A DNA stretch of 39,714 bases from Chloroflexota bacterium (GCA_021796315.1 JAJYOH010000003.1:1-39714); one strand, 5' to 3'; shown: positions 25,401 to 35,066, counted from the stretch's first letter. Notes: generated by a model not told the origin, from the letters alone. Made by a program: numbers and translations.

Positions 25401-26227
25401 TATATGACTCCGATCCCGCGCAGAATCATCTCAATGCCCAATATCACTAACACCACCAGGAAGAAATGGCGCACCGTCTGATTGGTGAGCCGAACAAGCA
25501 CGCGCGTGCCGAGAAACGCACCCACGACGACGCCCAGGATCACGGGCGCGGCTTGTCCGGGATCAATCAGTCCTGCCGCGAGGTAGACGCTGGTGCCCGC
25601 GAGCGCGGTGACACCGATGATGAGGTTACTGGTGGTGGTGGATACTTTGGGTGGCAGCCCCATCACCAGATCGTGAATCAACACCTTGAGCGCGCCCGCC
25701 CCGATGCCTAATAACCCCGCGATCAATCCCGCGCCGAACATCAGCGGTCCCCCAAAGTAGGCGCGCACGCCGCGATACCGGATGGTTTCCCCCGCGGCTT
25801 GATCGTAATAACTCCCTTCCAATTGCAGCCAACTGGAAAACGCGTCTTGATGCGCGACGGGTGTCCAGCCCTCATGCCGCTGCAAGAAGAGCGTAGCCCA
25901 GGACGCCAGCAACACGAGTCCAAACACAAAAAAGAGTGGGCGCTGCGCCGAGACCACAGTGATCGCCGCGCCGACCAGGGCGCCCACAATCGTGAACATC
26001 TCGAGGAACATCCCGACCTTGAGATTGGTGATGCGATCGCGCACATACGCCGAGGCGGCCCCACTCGAGGTGGCAATGACTGAGACAATGCTGATGGCGA
26101 TGGCGTGTTTGATATCCATGCCAAGCAGAGTGAGGGCTGGGATCAGAACGACCCCGCCGCCCATGCCACTCATCGCGCCGATGAAACCGGCCGCGATGGA
26201 AACGAGAAAAAGTAGTTCAAAAGACAT
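25400..26227 (-). CDS. TauE/SafE family sulfite/organosulfonate exporter
   Basis: A 275-residue permease with about eight helices and both TauE repeats: AAGFIGAMSGMGGGVVLIPALTLLG at the N-terminus and GLIAGLLGIGAGALKVLIHDLVM in the second half. GGAGG precedes ATG 26227. Family members export sulfite, sulfonates or related anions. Pairing with DUF1634 is typical. Substrate is not determined. Confidence 0.88.
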   Translation of the reverse strand: MSFELLFLVSIAAGFIGAMSGMGGGVVLIPALTLLGMDIKHAIAISIVSVIATSSGAASAYVRDRITNLKVGMFLEMFTIVGALVGAAITVVSAQRPLFFVFGLVLLASWATLFLQRHEGWTPVAHQDAFSSWLQLEGSYYDQAAGETIRYRGVRAYFGGPLMFGAGLIAGLLGIGAGALKVLIHDLVMGLPPKVSTTTSNLIIGVTALAGTSVYLAAGLIDPGQAAPVILGVVVGAFLGTRVLVRLTNQTVRHFFLVVLVILGIEMILRGIGVI

Positions 26228-26463
26228 GGTGAGTTCCTCCGTGCAGATAATATACCAAATTCCCGCAAGGTGAGCAGGAAACCGATAATCCCGTCACGCG
26301 TGAGTATACCCTTTCTAAATTCCCTTTTCAATCGGTCCCTGTCAGTCCTTAGCTAGTTTCTGGTGCAAAAGAAGCAGCTTGGCACATTAACAATTGACAA
26401 ACGAAAAGCCTCTTTGGTACAAGGAAGGTGACAAAACCAAATCCATACCGCAGAGGCACTCCA

Positions 26464-26856
26464 ATGTTACGTGAACATTACCCGCTTGACAAGCTTTTTG
26501 AAGAAATCCTCGGATACCTTCCAAACCTTTCTCCTGAACTGGAGAAGATCGATAACTATTTGGAAGACGAGAAGTTATATCGTCTGATCAAGAAGGATCT
26601 GTCACAGCGCAGGCCGAAGACAACTCAAACGGGAAGGAACTCAACACCCGTGGATGTGATCCTGCGGATGCTGGTGGTGAAACGATTGTATGGCTACAGC
26701 TATGAAGAGACGGAACGGCAAGTGAGCGACAGTCTGAGAATGAGACAGTTTTGCCGGGTGTATCTGAATGCAGTCCCCGATGACACGACCCTGATCCGTT
26801 GGGCCAATCTGATCCAGCCCAAGATGCTGGAGAAATTCCATGGCCTATCCGGCTAG
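26464..26856 (+). CDS. Transposase, N-terminal frame
   Basis: This frame carries the N-terminal DNA-binding part (LDKLFEEILGYLPNLSPELE) and the VILRMLVVKRLYGYSYEETE and DDTTLIRWANLIQPKMLEKF segments typical of the transposase. It ends with LSG and a stop at 26856, while the rest of the protein continues in the +1 frame. ATG 26464 has GAGG 7 bases upstream; an in-frame GTG at 26428 is also possible. Confidence 0.75.
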   Translation: MLREHYPLDKLFEEILGYLPNLSPELEKIDNYLEDEKLYRLIKKDLSQRRPKTTQTGRNSTPVDVILRMLVVKRLYGYSYEETERQVSDSLRMRQFCRVYLNAVPDDTTLIRWANLIQPKMLEKFHGLSG

Positions 26857-27868
26857 GACAGGCAATGAACGGATCACGCAATTGGCGATTGAGCGCAAGG
26901 TAAGCCGCGGTCGGAAAATGCGGACCGACGGGACGGTGGTGGAGAGTAACATTCGACCGCCCCGTGATGGACGTCTATTGTCCGATAGCGTACGGGTGCT
27001 CGCACGTAGTGTGGCTCGTGGTCAAACGATCTTGAAGACCATCGGGAAGAAAGTTCTGGATGAGGTCGAGGATTTCACACAAACTGCAAAAGGACTCTCG
27101 CGCAAGATCGGCGAAACCTTGCGCAGCCAGAAAAAGGAAGCCCAAGAAGCAGGCAGGCAACAATACGAGAAGTTAATGGAGATGACCGAGCAAACCATGG
27201 ACTGGGCAGTTCAGACCCAAAAGCAATTGCAGAAACAATCCGAACGCAGTGCCAAGCGCTTGGTGAAAACCATCAACCATTTCATCCCGCTTGCCCGGCA
27301 GGTGATCCAACAAACCACCCGTCGGATCTTGAAGGGCGAGCAGCTGCCTGCAAAAGAAAAGATCGTCAGTATCTTCGAAGAGCATACCGATATCATCGCT
27401 CGTGGCAAGGAAGCGAAACCGGTGGAATATGGACACAAGATCTGGCTCAATGAAGTGGAGGGTGGCATCATCAGTTACTATCGTATTTTGGATGGCAACC
27501 CGAGTGAAGAGAAACAATGGAAGCCAAGTTTGAAGGCTCACATCAAAACCTTCCAGCATCCTCCTGTTCAAGCCAGCGCAGATCGTGGTCTATCCTCTGA
27601 CCCCAATGAAAAGCTTGCCCATGACCTGGGCGTTCGACATGTGGTCATTCCGAAACGGGGCTATCGTTCCAAGACTCGCATAAAGCATGAACACAAGGCT
27701 TGGTTCGTGAAAGGTCGTCACTGGCATGCTGGTGTGGAAGGTCGCATCAGTGTCTTGAAACGGGCTCATGGGTTGGGTCGCTGCCGAAATCATGGGGAAT
27801 CAGGCTTCCAATGCTGGGTTGGCTGGGGAGTGATCGCTGGAAACCTGGCGGTTCTCGGACGAACATAA
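26840..27868 (+). CDS. Transposase, catalytic frame
   Basis: This frame holds all three acidic residues: Asp in RKMRTDGTVVESNI, Asp in QASADRGLSS and Glu in HAGVEGRISVLKRAHG. A long helical, Gln/Lys-rich segment lies between the first two. It overlaps the N-terminal frame by 17 bases in the +1 frame. Whether the product is made by frameshifting or the IS is dead cannot be told from one copy. Confidence 0.8.
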   Translation: MAYPARTGNERITQLAIERKVSRGRKMRTDGTVVESNIRPPRDGRLLSDSVRVLARSVARGQTILKTIGKKVLDEVEDFTQTAKGLSRKIGETLRSQKKEAQEAGRQQYEKLMEMTEQTMDWAVQTQKQLQKQSERSAKRLVKTINHFIPLARQVIQQTTRRILKGEQLPAKEKIVSIFEEHTDIIARGKEAKPVEYGHKIWLNEVEGGIISYYRILDGNPSEEKQWKPSLKAHIKTFQHPPVQASADRGLSSDPNEKLAHDLGVRHVVIPKRGYRSKTRIKHEHKAWFVKGRHWHAGVEGRISVLKRAHGLGRCRNHGESGFQCWVGWGVIAGNLAVLGRT

Positions 27869-28047
27869 CAATTGGAGCTATTCGTTTGTTAAGGTACGAA
27901 AATTCTAAATATCATTCGGTGCAAAACGCTGATTCAAGCTAGCCATTCAACATTATTTCTGAGTTTTGCACCAAAAACTAGCTAATAAATCCACTCAGAT
28001 AGTTTTATAGTTCAGCGGATTATTGTTCCTGTGGCACGCTTTTTGAA

Positions 28048-28326
28048 ATGCACATTGATATTGGGGGAACCAGTGCCTATAAGTATTATCCTAACCCACT
28101 AGAGAAAATTGTCTTTTCGCCTGATGGACCTCAGCCTCAGCCGCTATTTACCGACGGGCAAGTGAAGATCATCGTGGTTGGTCTGGAGGCTGGACAAAAA
28201 ATCCCCGTTCATCCAGAGGGGCTTACGTTATTCCAGTTCCTGGAAGGCAAGGGTGTAATGGTCGTGGATGGTGTGCGTCTCTCGGTCGAGGCAGGAATTC
28301 TTGAAGCTACTGGCACGCGCGAATGA
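28048..28326 (+). pseudogene. Truncated cupin-domain gene
   Basis: The first 80 or so codons match a small cupin: KIIVVGLEAGQKIPVHPEG, LTLFQFLEGKGVMVVDGVRL. After SVEAG the expected final strands are missing and the sequence moves into another gene remnant in a different frame. The gene follows the IS directly. Confidence 0.6.
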
Positions 28327-28549
28327 AATCATCGAGATGGAGGCAAGACCGTCAAGAGCGGAAGCCTACCAGGCCGCGGGCCGATACATCCTTGAACAAT
28401 CTGAGTTATTGATCACGATCTGGGATGGGAAACAAGCGCGCGGGCGGGGCGGAACTGGGCAGATTGTGTCCGAAGCACCAGCGCGGGTTGCCGATCGCAT
28501 GGTTGAAGACAAACGATCATCTAACACATGCGATGGAAGATGTGGTTAA
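28283..28549 (+). pseudogene. Remnant of a Rossmann-like nucleotide-sensing or deoxyribosyltransferase-like protein
   Basis: In the frame shifted from the cupin the sequence reads EAYQAAGRYILEQSELLI and then TIWDGKQARGRGGTGQIVSEA. The W-D-G-x-x-A-R-G-x-G-G-T motif is typical of predicted SLOG/TIR-associated proteins. No start or full domain is present, so it is a fragment. Confidence 0.5.
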
Positions 28550-28773
28550 TTTCGAGAGATTGCCCGCCAGCAGTCACGCTTGATCGCCGGAGAAAAGAGT
28601 ATGATCTCATCAGGCCACAAAGCTTACTTGAATATCATCCTCCAGCACCATTGGCTCAACTTATATCCGTAACCCCGCAATCAGAACTAACTTAGTCACT
28701 GGCACAATCTATGGGAACAGGCCGGTTGTTCGAGTATATTTTGGTAGCTGAAGGGATAAGCCAATGGGACTAA

Positions 28774-30723
28774 TCAAGGAGAGATACCCCAGAGTCGAAC
28801 AGTACCGTCCTCCGACACTGAAGCCAGTGTCCGCCCGTCGGGGCTGAAGGCCACGCTCAATACCGGCTCCGTGTGTCCATCCAAAGTACGTAGCGACATC
28901 CCGTTTGAGACCTGCCACAACCGTATAGTATTGTCATCCGAACCCGAAGCCACAATCTGCCCATCCGGGCTGAAAGCCACGCTCTGCACCCAACTTGTGT
29001 GCCCTTCCAGAGTGCGCAACAGGCTGCCATCCGAGCCGTGCCGTAACCATATAGTGTTATCGTCCGAACCTGAAGCCAGAATCTGTCCGTCTGGGCTGAA
29101 GGCCACGCTTTCCACCCAGCTTGAGTGCCCTTGCAAGACGCGCAACAGCCTGCCGTCGGAAGCCCGCCATAGTTGCTCGCTTCCATCGCCCAAGCCGGTA
29201 GCCAAGGTCTGACCATCGGGGCTAAAAGCTACACTATTTACCAAAGACTTATATCCCGTCAATTTGTATCCATTTAGAGTCTGCACTAAAGCTCCATCTG
29301 AAACCCGCCACAACCGCGCCGTCCCATCAGCCGAACCCGAAGCCAGGGTCAGTCCGTCCGGGCTGAAGGCCACGCTCAGTACCGGCTCCGTGTGCCCATC
29401 CAAAGTACGTAGCAACATCCCATCTGACACTCGCCACAATCGAATGGTGCTATCACCTGAACCTGAGGCCAACATCATCCCATCCGGGCTGAAGGCCACG
29501 CTCAATACCGGCCCCGCGTGCCCCTTCAAAATGTGAAACGGGGTTCCATCCACGGCTCGCCGCAATTGCACGGTGTTGTCATCCGACCCCATGGCCAGAA
29601 TCTGTCCGTCCGGGCTGAAGGCCACGCTATTCATCGCACTGGTGAATCCCTCCTGGGTGCTCAACAGGCTTCCATCCAAAACGCGCCACATTCGAACAGT
29701 GCCGTCTTTCGACCCCGAAGTCAGAGTCTGTCCGTCCCGATTGAAAGCGATGCTCAACACCGGACCCGCGTGCCCTTCCAAAGTATTCAGCAATACTCCA
29801 TCGGAGACGCGCCACAAGCGAACCGTGTTGTCATTCGATCCCGAAGCCAGAGTTTGCCCGTCCGGACTAAAGGTCACGCTCAACACCGGACCTGCATGTC
29901 CTTCCAGAGTGCGCAACAATGTCCCATCGGAGACACGCCACAGCCGTACAGTGTCGTCATCTGAACCTGAGGCTAGTGTCTTCCCATCCAGGCTGAATGA
30001 GATGCTAATAACTTTATCTTTGTGCCCTTGCAGGATATGCAACAGCGTTCCGTCCGAGACCCGCCACAAGCGAACTGTGTTATCACTTGATCCCCAGGCC
30101 AGCGTCTGACCGTCCGGACTGAAGGCCGCGCTCAATACCCCATACGTGAGCCCTTTTAGAGTATGCAATAACTTACCGTCCGAGACCTGCCACAGCCGTA
30201 TAGTCTGATCTAGTGACGTCGAGGCCAGAGTTCGACCATCCGGGCTGAAAACAACACTGATTACTTTATCCGTATGTCCCTCCAGAGTACGAAGCAAAGC
30301 GCCATCCGAAACTCGCCACAATCGCACTGCATTGTCGTACGACCCTGAGGCTAATGTCTTCCCGTTGGCGCTGAAGGCTACGCTGGAAACGGAGGCATTG
30401 GCGTCCATGAAACGTATCTCCTCCAGCGTGGCAGCGTCATACAGATAGATACCCAACGAAGACGCCACTGCCAGTAAACTACCGTCAGGCGCTCGGACAA
30501 TTTGGTTTATCGCCCCCTTGCCCCAACGTGCCAGTTGGGTCATCTGGCCGACATTGGCAGCGGAAATAACAGGCAGGTCTCCCGGCAGAGGTGTGCCAGA
30601 CAGAAAGGGGCCGGGGGTCGGGCTGGGCACCGGTGGGGGAGCGCCCAATAATTGTCCTGATCCACATGCGGTCAAAATAAAGCTGACCAGAAGAAGATAT
30701 AGCATCCTCGATAAGTAGTTCAT
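28774..30723 (-). CDS. WD40 repeat lipoprotein, 14 blades
   Basis: A 649-residue exported protein starting MNYLSRMLYLLLVSFILTAC (lipobox Cys) with a Pro/Thr linker. I count 14 WD40 units of about 42 residues, most reading SVAFSPDGQTLASGSDDNT and RLWRVSDG with GH-starting blades. This fits two seven-blade propellers. ATG 30723 has GAGG in cgaggaaccc upstream and is the true start, although the frame is open upstream through a sucA fragment. The repeats are about 126 bases and very similar in DNA, suggesting recent expansion. Likely a protein-interaction scaffold outside the membrane. Confidence 0.85.
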   Translation of the reverse strand: MNYLSRMLYLLLVSFILTACGSGQLLGAPPPVPSPTPGPFLSGTPLPGDLPVISAANVGQMTQLARWGKGAINQIVRAPDGSLLAVASSLGIYLYDAATLEEIRFMDANASVSSVAFSANGKTLASGSYDNAVRLWRVSDGALLRTLEGHTDKVISVVFSPDGRTLASTSLDQTIRLWQVSDGKLLHTLKGLTYGVLSAAFSPDGQTLAWGSSDNTVRLWRVSDGTLLHILQGHKDKVISISFSLDGKTLASGSDDDTVRLWRVSDGTLLRTLEGHAGPVLSVTFSPDGQTLASGSNDNTVRLWRVSDGVLLNTLEGHAGPVLSIAFNRDGQTLTSGSKDGTVRMWRVLDGSLLSTQEGFTSAMNSVAFSPDGQILAMGSDDNTVQLRRAVDGTPFHILKGHAGPVLSVAFSPDGMMLASGSGDSTIRLWRVSDGMLLRTLDGHTEPVLSVAFSPDGLTLASGSADGTARLWRVSDGALVQTLNGYKLTGYKSLVNSVAFSPDGQTLATGLGDGSEQLWRASDGRLLRVLQGHSSWVESVAFSPDGQILASGSDDNTIWLRHGSDGSLLRTLEGHTSWVQSVAFSPDGQIVASGSDDNTIRLWQVSNGMSLRTLDGHTEPVLSVAFSPDGRTLASVSEDGTVRLWGISP

Positions 30724-32310
30724 GGGTTCCTCGATGGTGGTTTGGATAAGTAATGAAACAATGCAAGCTCCGCGAACAGGTTCCTGTAACGCTCGCTCCG
30801 CGTCCAGCTTTTGATTGATTTCCTGCAATTCGTTCAAATACTTTTGCAGAGATTTCTCGGCTTCATCTTGCTTGATGATTCCGTCTTTCTCCAATTTCGA
30901 TGCCCACAATTTTCTAACAGAAGGATGCGCATCGATCTTGCGATACATTGACGGTTGAGTAAAACGCGGTTCGTCTCTTTCATTATGACCATAACGCCGG
31001 TAACCGATCAGGTCGACAACAAAATCTTTATGAAATTTTTGCCGATAAGCGATAGCCGTGTGAACGGCTTCGACACAGGCTTCAGGTTCGTCTGCGGTCA
31101 CATGGATGACGGGGATTTCGAATCCTTTAGCGAGATCGCTGGCATACAGACTGCTGCGCGATTCTTTTTCCGTCGCCGTGAAGCCCAACTGGTTATTGGC
31201 GATGATGTGCAGGCTGCCGCCGGTTGAGTATGCAGGGAGTTGCGAAAAGTTGAGTGTCTCCGCAACAATCCCTTGTCCCACGAAAGATGCGTCTCCGTGA
31301 ATCAGGATCGGGAGTGAAGCATTTTCGAAATTCTTCGGCGGCCCAGGGCTATCAACTTTGCTATTGGCTGCCCGCGACATGCCTTGAATAACAGGATCAA
31401 TTAACTCGAGGTGACTGGGATTGGCTGGCATATTGACAACCAAGTCAATGTGATCCGCACCTTCAGGCGCCTTATAGCCTCCCAGGTGATACTTTACATC
31501 GCCGGTCCAGCCCAGATCGTCCCAGGTTCTGGATCGGTCCTTCGGATCTTTGAACTCCGCCAGGATTTGCTCATACGGTTTCTGGAGTATATGCGCCAGG
31601 ACATTCAATCGGCCACGATGAGCCATGCCGATCAGAACAACACAGACGTTCGCGCGCGCCGCCTCGCCGATGATTTCATCCAGCATCGGGATGAGCATAT
31701 CGAGGCCCTCAACCGAGAAGCGGGTCTTTCCCGGATAGATGCGGTTGAGGAAAACCTCGAAGGCTTCCACCTGGCTGAGACGATCAAGAAGTCTACTCTT
31801 ATCAATGGCTTGCTTTGGCAACCGGAAGCGGCCAGTCTCGGCGGCTTGTTGCAACCAGTTTCGTTCACCCGGGTTTCGGATATGACCATAATCATATCCA
31901 ATCGTTCCACAATAGATCGAGCGCAGAATCTCTATTGCTTTTGAAGCGTTTTCCGCCACGTGTTCGCCTGGCAAGTCTGCGAGTTCTGACGAGAGTTGGA
32001 ACAAGTCATCCTGACTTAAATTATGGGACTCCAACTCCAAAATAGGATCTATTGCCGGATGGCTACTCAAAGGATCAAGCTTGGCAATCAAATATCCATA
32101 CGAACGAATGGCTTGAGCCAGATTAGCCGCGCCAATCAGTTTACTGAGCTTGGTTTCCGGTTGGATACTCGATTCCTGGCCGGTAGGCTTCCACTTACTG
32201 AACACATTGCGAGTGGCTTCATCCACCGAATCAGGATTTTTCTGATAGCGGTCGTAAAGCTCAAGAACATATCCATAATTGGGGCCGGGAAATTCTCGTT
32301 CAAGACTCAT
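30724..32310 (-). pseudogene. sucA: Truncated 2-oxoglutarate dehydrogenase E1 (sucA/kgd) fused in frame to WD40 gene
   Basis: The first 510 or so residues are normal E1: N-terminal PGPNYGYVLELYDRYQKNPDSV, GMAHRGRLNVLAHIL, the ThDP-binding HGDASFVGQGIVAETLNFSQ and ANNQLGFTAT, and YRRYGHNERDEPRFTQP. Normal E1 is over 900 residues; the second transketolase-like half and the C-terminal domain are missing. The frame breaks from E1 sequence near 30770 and runs without a stop into the WD40 lipoprotein. An enzyme missing the pyrimidine-binding domain would not be active. Confidence 0.85.
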
Positions 32311-32379
32311 GTTTCAAGGCCTATAAAGCGTTCGACTTATCTATTGGTATTGGAGGAAATGTTGTGTATTTACCAATGG

Positions 32380-32706
32380 TTATTTCTGCGCGAGCGGTGC
32401 CCCGTGCAAAAAGCCTACGAAGACCAGTTCCTCAACGGCGCGGATGGCATGTTGTTCACCAGCATCAAATACAAGCAGCGTATTCGGCCCGCAAGTATAC
32501 TCAACGCCATCGCCGCCAGCAAAGATACCTTTTCCTTTTAGAACCACCACGAAAAATGGCGAACTGGGTGCATTGTGTTCACGAATAGATTGGCCGGACT
32601 TGAGCGTGAAAAGGATCGCCCGTCCTTGTTTGTCAGCGTGAAGCGGTTCAGCATGGGGATCTTTGCTTCCGAATTCCAAGTTTTCCATTAAGTTTGTGAC
32701 TTTCAT
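32380..32706 (-). CDS. Small cupin-domain protein
   Basis: A 108-residue single cupin with RAILFTLKSGQSIREHNAP (first metal-ligand region) and the second motif GPNTLLVFDAGEQHAIRAVE. AAAGGA precedes ATG 32706. Such cupins bind a metal or small ligand; function is not assignable. It lies after NDH-2 in the leftward run. Confidence 0.78.
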   Translation of the reverse strand: MKVTNLMENLEFGSKDPHAEPLHADKQGRAILFTLKSGQSIREHNAPSSPFFVVVLKGKGIFAGGDGVEYTCGPNTLLVFDAGEQHAIRAVEELVFVGFLHGAPLAQK

Positions 32707-32820
32707 TATAATTTCCTTTCTTTATGAACATATCATCAAAATCAAACATCGTCTCTAAATGGGCATCTAGTCTGTACCTACCAGCGGGCATGTAGTTACT
32801 ACCCTGGCACGGTTTTGGCG

Positions 32821-32862
32821 ATGCCTTTTCAAACAATTCGCGGGTAAATTCGTAACAACCCT
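32821..32862 (-). repeat. 42-bp duplicate of the 3' end of the DsbA-like gene
   Basis: This segment matches 35165-35206 in the same orientation with two mismatches and encodes the same GCYE-TRELFEKA peptide. It lies in a short frame (32648-32896) that is otherwise unlike any family, so it is a partial duplication rather than a gene. Confidence 0.75.
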
Positions 32863-32902
32863 GCCTCAAGATATTCGATATTTTCGAGATCATCATGAAG
32901 GT

Positions 32903-34195
32903 TCACTGTTGTTTTTTGCCTCCTCTTGTCATTTTTGGGGTCGTTCGCGGAGCCGGCAAAGATACAATCAAGCGCACGGCACGCTCATAGAAAAGGTAGT
33001 CCCAGGCCCAATTGATTAATACGAACAGTCGGTTACGAAATCCGATCAGGCCGTAAAGATGTATGCTCAGCCATAGAATCCAGGCCGGAAAACCAGAAAA
33101 AGCATGCCCTTGTATATATGCTATAGCAGCATTTCGGCCGATAGTTACCATCGTACCCCGGTTGTGATAGCAAAAAGGCACAGGCGCTTGTCCGTTTGCC
33201 TGGCGAATTATGTTGCGGGCGGCCGCTTCCCCCTGTTGAGTAGCAACAGGGCCAAGCATTGGCAGTGGTTTTCCGTCTTTCTCTATGAAGGCCAAGTCAC
33301 CGATTATATAGACTTCGGGGTGATCAGGGGTTTGAAGCGTTGGCAGGACCTTTACCTGCCCATTCCGCATTGTCGGGAGTTCAGCATTGAAGGACTCACC
33401 ACGCACACCAGCTGTCCAAATCACAGTTTCAAGGGGGATCGTTGATCCATCCTTTAATTGCACAGACTCAGGTGTGATTTGACTGACCATCGCCTGCAGA
33501 TGTATTTCCACGCCCATCTTCTGCAGCCGTTTTACGGCATAGATTCCGAGACGCTCCGGGAAGGAGGCGAGCAGGCGGTCAGTTGCCTCCAGCAACAGGA
33601 CATGCATCTCTCGGGGGTCGAGGGCCGGATAATCCTTTACCAGCGGACCACGAATCAGTTCTGCAAGAGCACCCGCGAATTCCACTCCAGTCGGCCCGCC
33701 TCCGACGATGGCAAAGGTCAGCATTCGTCGCCGCCGCTCAGGGTCGGTTTCACACAGTGCGCGTTCAAAACGAAACAGGATATGGTTGCGTAGGGCGATC
33801 GCCTGCTCCAGCGTCTTCAATTGGAAAGCATACTCGTCTGCACCTGTCACCCCAAAGAAGTGGGTGGCGCTACCGATGGCTAAGACAAGAAAATCGTAAG
33901 GGAAAACGTGATCCGTGGTTTTGACCTGTTTGGCAACAAGGTTTATCCCTGTAACCTCATTCATGAGAAAACGAATATTTTGCTGCCCGCGCAGAATGCT
34001 TCTCACTGGATAGACAATATCCTCCGGTTCAAGCTCCCCTGCAGCGACTTGATAGAGCAGCGGGAAAAAAGTATGATAATTATTGCGGTCCAGAAGAAGA
34101 ACATCAGTCTGCGAATGGGACAAGGTACGGGCAGCCCATAGTCCCGCAAATCCAGCTCCGATGATGACCACGCGAGGGCGATGAGGAATTGTCAT
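32903..34195 (-). CDS. ndh: Type II NADH dehydrogenase (NDH-2)
   Basis: A 430-residue single-subunit flavoenzyme that passes electrons from NADH to quinone without pumping protons. FAD motif IIGAGFAGLWAAR, then HTFFPLLYQVAAGELEPEDI, NADH motif AIVGGGPTGVEFAGALAEL and VYIIGDLAF. The C-terminus has amphipathic/membrane helices (SIHLYGLIGFRNRLFVLINW) for membrane attachment. ATG overlaps the DUF488 stop by 4 bases (ATGA). Confidence 0.92.
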   Translation of the reverse strand: MTIPHRPRVVIIGAGFAGLWAARTLSHSQTDVLLLDRNNYHTFFPLLYQVAAGELEPEDIVYPVRSILRGQQNIRFLMNEVTGINLVAKQVKTTDHVFPYDFLVLAIGSATHFFGVTGADEYAFQLKTLEQAIALRNHILFRFERALCETDPERRRRMLTFAIVGGGPTGVEFAGALAELIRGPLVKDYPALDPREMHVLLLEATDRLLASFPERLGIYAVKRLQKMGVEIHLQAMVSQITPESVQLKDGSTIPLETVIWTAGVRGESFNAELPTMRNGQVKVLPTLQTPDHPEVYIIGDLAFIEKDGKPLPMLGPVATQQGEAAARNIIRQANGQAPVPFCYHNRGTMVTIGRNAAIAYIQGHAFSGFPAWILWLSIHLYGLIGFRNRLFVLINWAWDYLFYERAVRLIVSLPAPRTTPKMTRGGKKQQ

Positions 34196-34557
34196 TGCTC
34201 TCTTTGCTGCGAATGGCGTGCTTCCAAATATAGCATCAGCACAATGGCATTGTTATGCTCGGTATCATGAGCACTATACAGCAGGGTCACGTTGCCTCGT
34301 TCGGTGGCATCCAAAATGGGTTTCCAAGCGTTCGGATTGGATTCCAATTCGGCGCGATACCGCTTTTGGAATTCTTTCCACTTAATCGGATCGTGTGCGA
34401 ACCAGCGCCGCAGACTGTCGCTGGGCGCGACCTCTTTCAGCCAAGCCTTTATCTTCAGTTCTTCCTTTTTTATCCCGCGCGGCCACAGCCGTTCGACCAG
34501 AAAGCGGACTCCATCCTTTTTCTCAACGGCCTCGTAAATACGCTTTACCTTCAGCAT
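34192..34557 (-). CDS. DUF488 family protein
   Basis: A 121-residue protein with VKRIYEAVEKKDGVRFLVER, LWPRGIKKEEL, WLKEVAPSDSLRRWFAHD and VTLLYSAHDTEHNNA, the DUF488 signature. Function is unknown. ATG 34557 is chosen for AAAGGAG five bases upstream. It is translationally coupled to ndh. Confidence 0.85.
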   Translation of the reverse strand: MLKVKRIYEAVEKKDGVRFLVERLWPRGIKKEELKIKAWLKEVAPSDSLRRWFAHDPIKWKEFQKRYRAELESNPNAWKPILDATERGNVTLLYSAHDTEHNNAIVLMLYLEARHSQQREQ

Positions 34558-34583
34558 GGTCACTCCTTTCAGTCCGGTCCCGC

Positions 34584-35066
34584 TTATTTCAGTGATTTCT
34601 TTTTTGAGACTGGATGGTCCGGCTGATAGGAACCTGCCGGCGTGCGGAAGCTGATTGCCAACCTGTTCCAGCTATTGATGGCAATGACTGCCAGCGTCAA
34701 ATCTACAAGTTCTTTTTCTGTGAAATGTTTTCTGACCTGATTGTAGATCTCGTCCGGCACATGGTCTTCATCGATTTGAGTTACAGCTTCGGTCCAGGCG
34801 AGAGCGGCCCCCTCACGCTCACTATAGAAAGGCGCTTCGTGCCAAGCGCTCACTGCATACAAACGCTGTTCGCTTTCTCCATGAGTGCGTGCATCCTTAG
34901 TGTGCATGTCAATGCAGTAGGCGCAACCGTTAATTTGCGATGCCCGTAACCTGACCAACTCCAGCAGGTCAGGTTCAAGACCGGCTTTCCTGATGTAACT
35001 CTCCAATTTACGCAATATTTCATTCCCCTCTGGTGCAACTTCAGAATAATTAAGGCGGTGTTCCAT
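34584..35066 (-). CDS. Carboxymuconolactone decarboxylase/AhpD-family protein
   Basis: A 160-residue AhpD-fold protein with the intact C-x-x-C motif RLRASQINGCAYCIDMHTKDA and the YAVSAWHEAPFYSEREGAAL helix. It is a Cys paralogue of the Sec-containing AhpD-like protein encoded near 4.5 kb, but from a different subfamily. It lies between the DsbA-like and DUF488 genes. Likely thiol peroxidase activity, substrate unknown. Confidence 0.9.
   Translation of the reverse strand: MEHRLNYSEVAPEGNEILRKLESYIRKAGLEPDLLELVRLRASQINGCAYCIDMHTKDARTHGESEQRLYAVSAWHEAPFYSEREGAALAWTEAVTQIDEDHVPDEIYNQVRKHFTEKELVDLTLAVIAINSWNRLAISFRTPAGSYQPDHPVSKKKSLK

Larger units (their letters stand above)
26349..27985 (+). mobile_element. 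Insertion sequence with inverted repeats and two transposase frames
   Basis: Ends TTAGCTAGTTTCTGGTGCAA (from 26349) and its inverted partner at 27964-27985 match over 22 bases with one mismatch. Between them lie the two transposase frames. The outermost bases form TAGCTA/CTAG on both sides; a CTAG target duplication would put the true ends just inside. The transposase resembles the ISNCY/ISDol1-like group more than classic IS5, from memory of the family. Confidence 0.8.

Noticed and set aside
28774..30500. Repeats at about 126-base spacing as a CRISPR or tandem non-coding array
   Set aside because: They are WD40 codons in one open frame; there are no short constant repeats with variable spacers.
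31106..31130. tRNA-like TTCGAATCC string
   Set aside because: It lies inside sucA codons and no cloverleaf can be built around it.
28774..32310. A genuine 1178-residue E1-WD40 fusion protein
   Set aside because: The WD40 part has its own ribosome site, ATG and lipoprotein signal, and the E1 part lacks half its catalytic domain.
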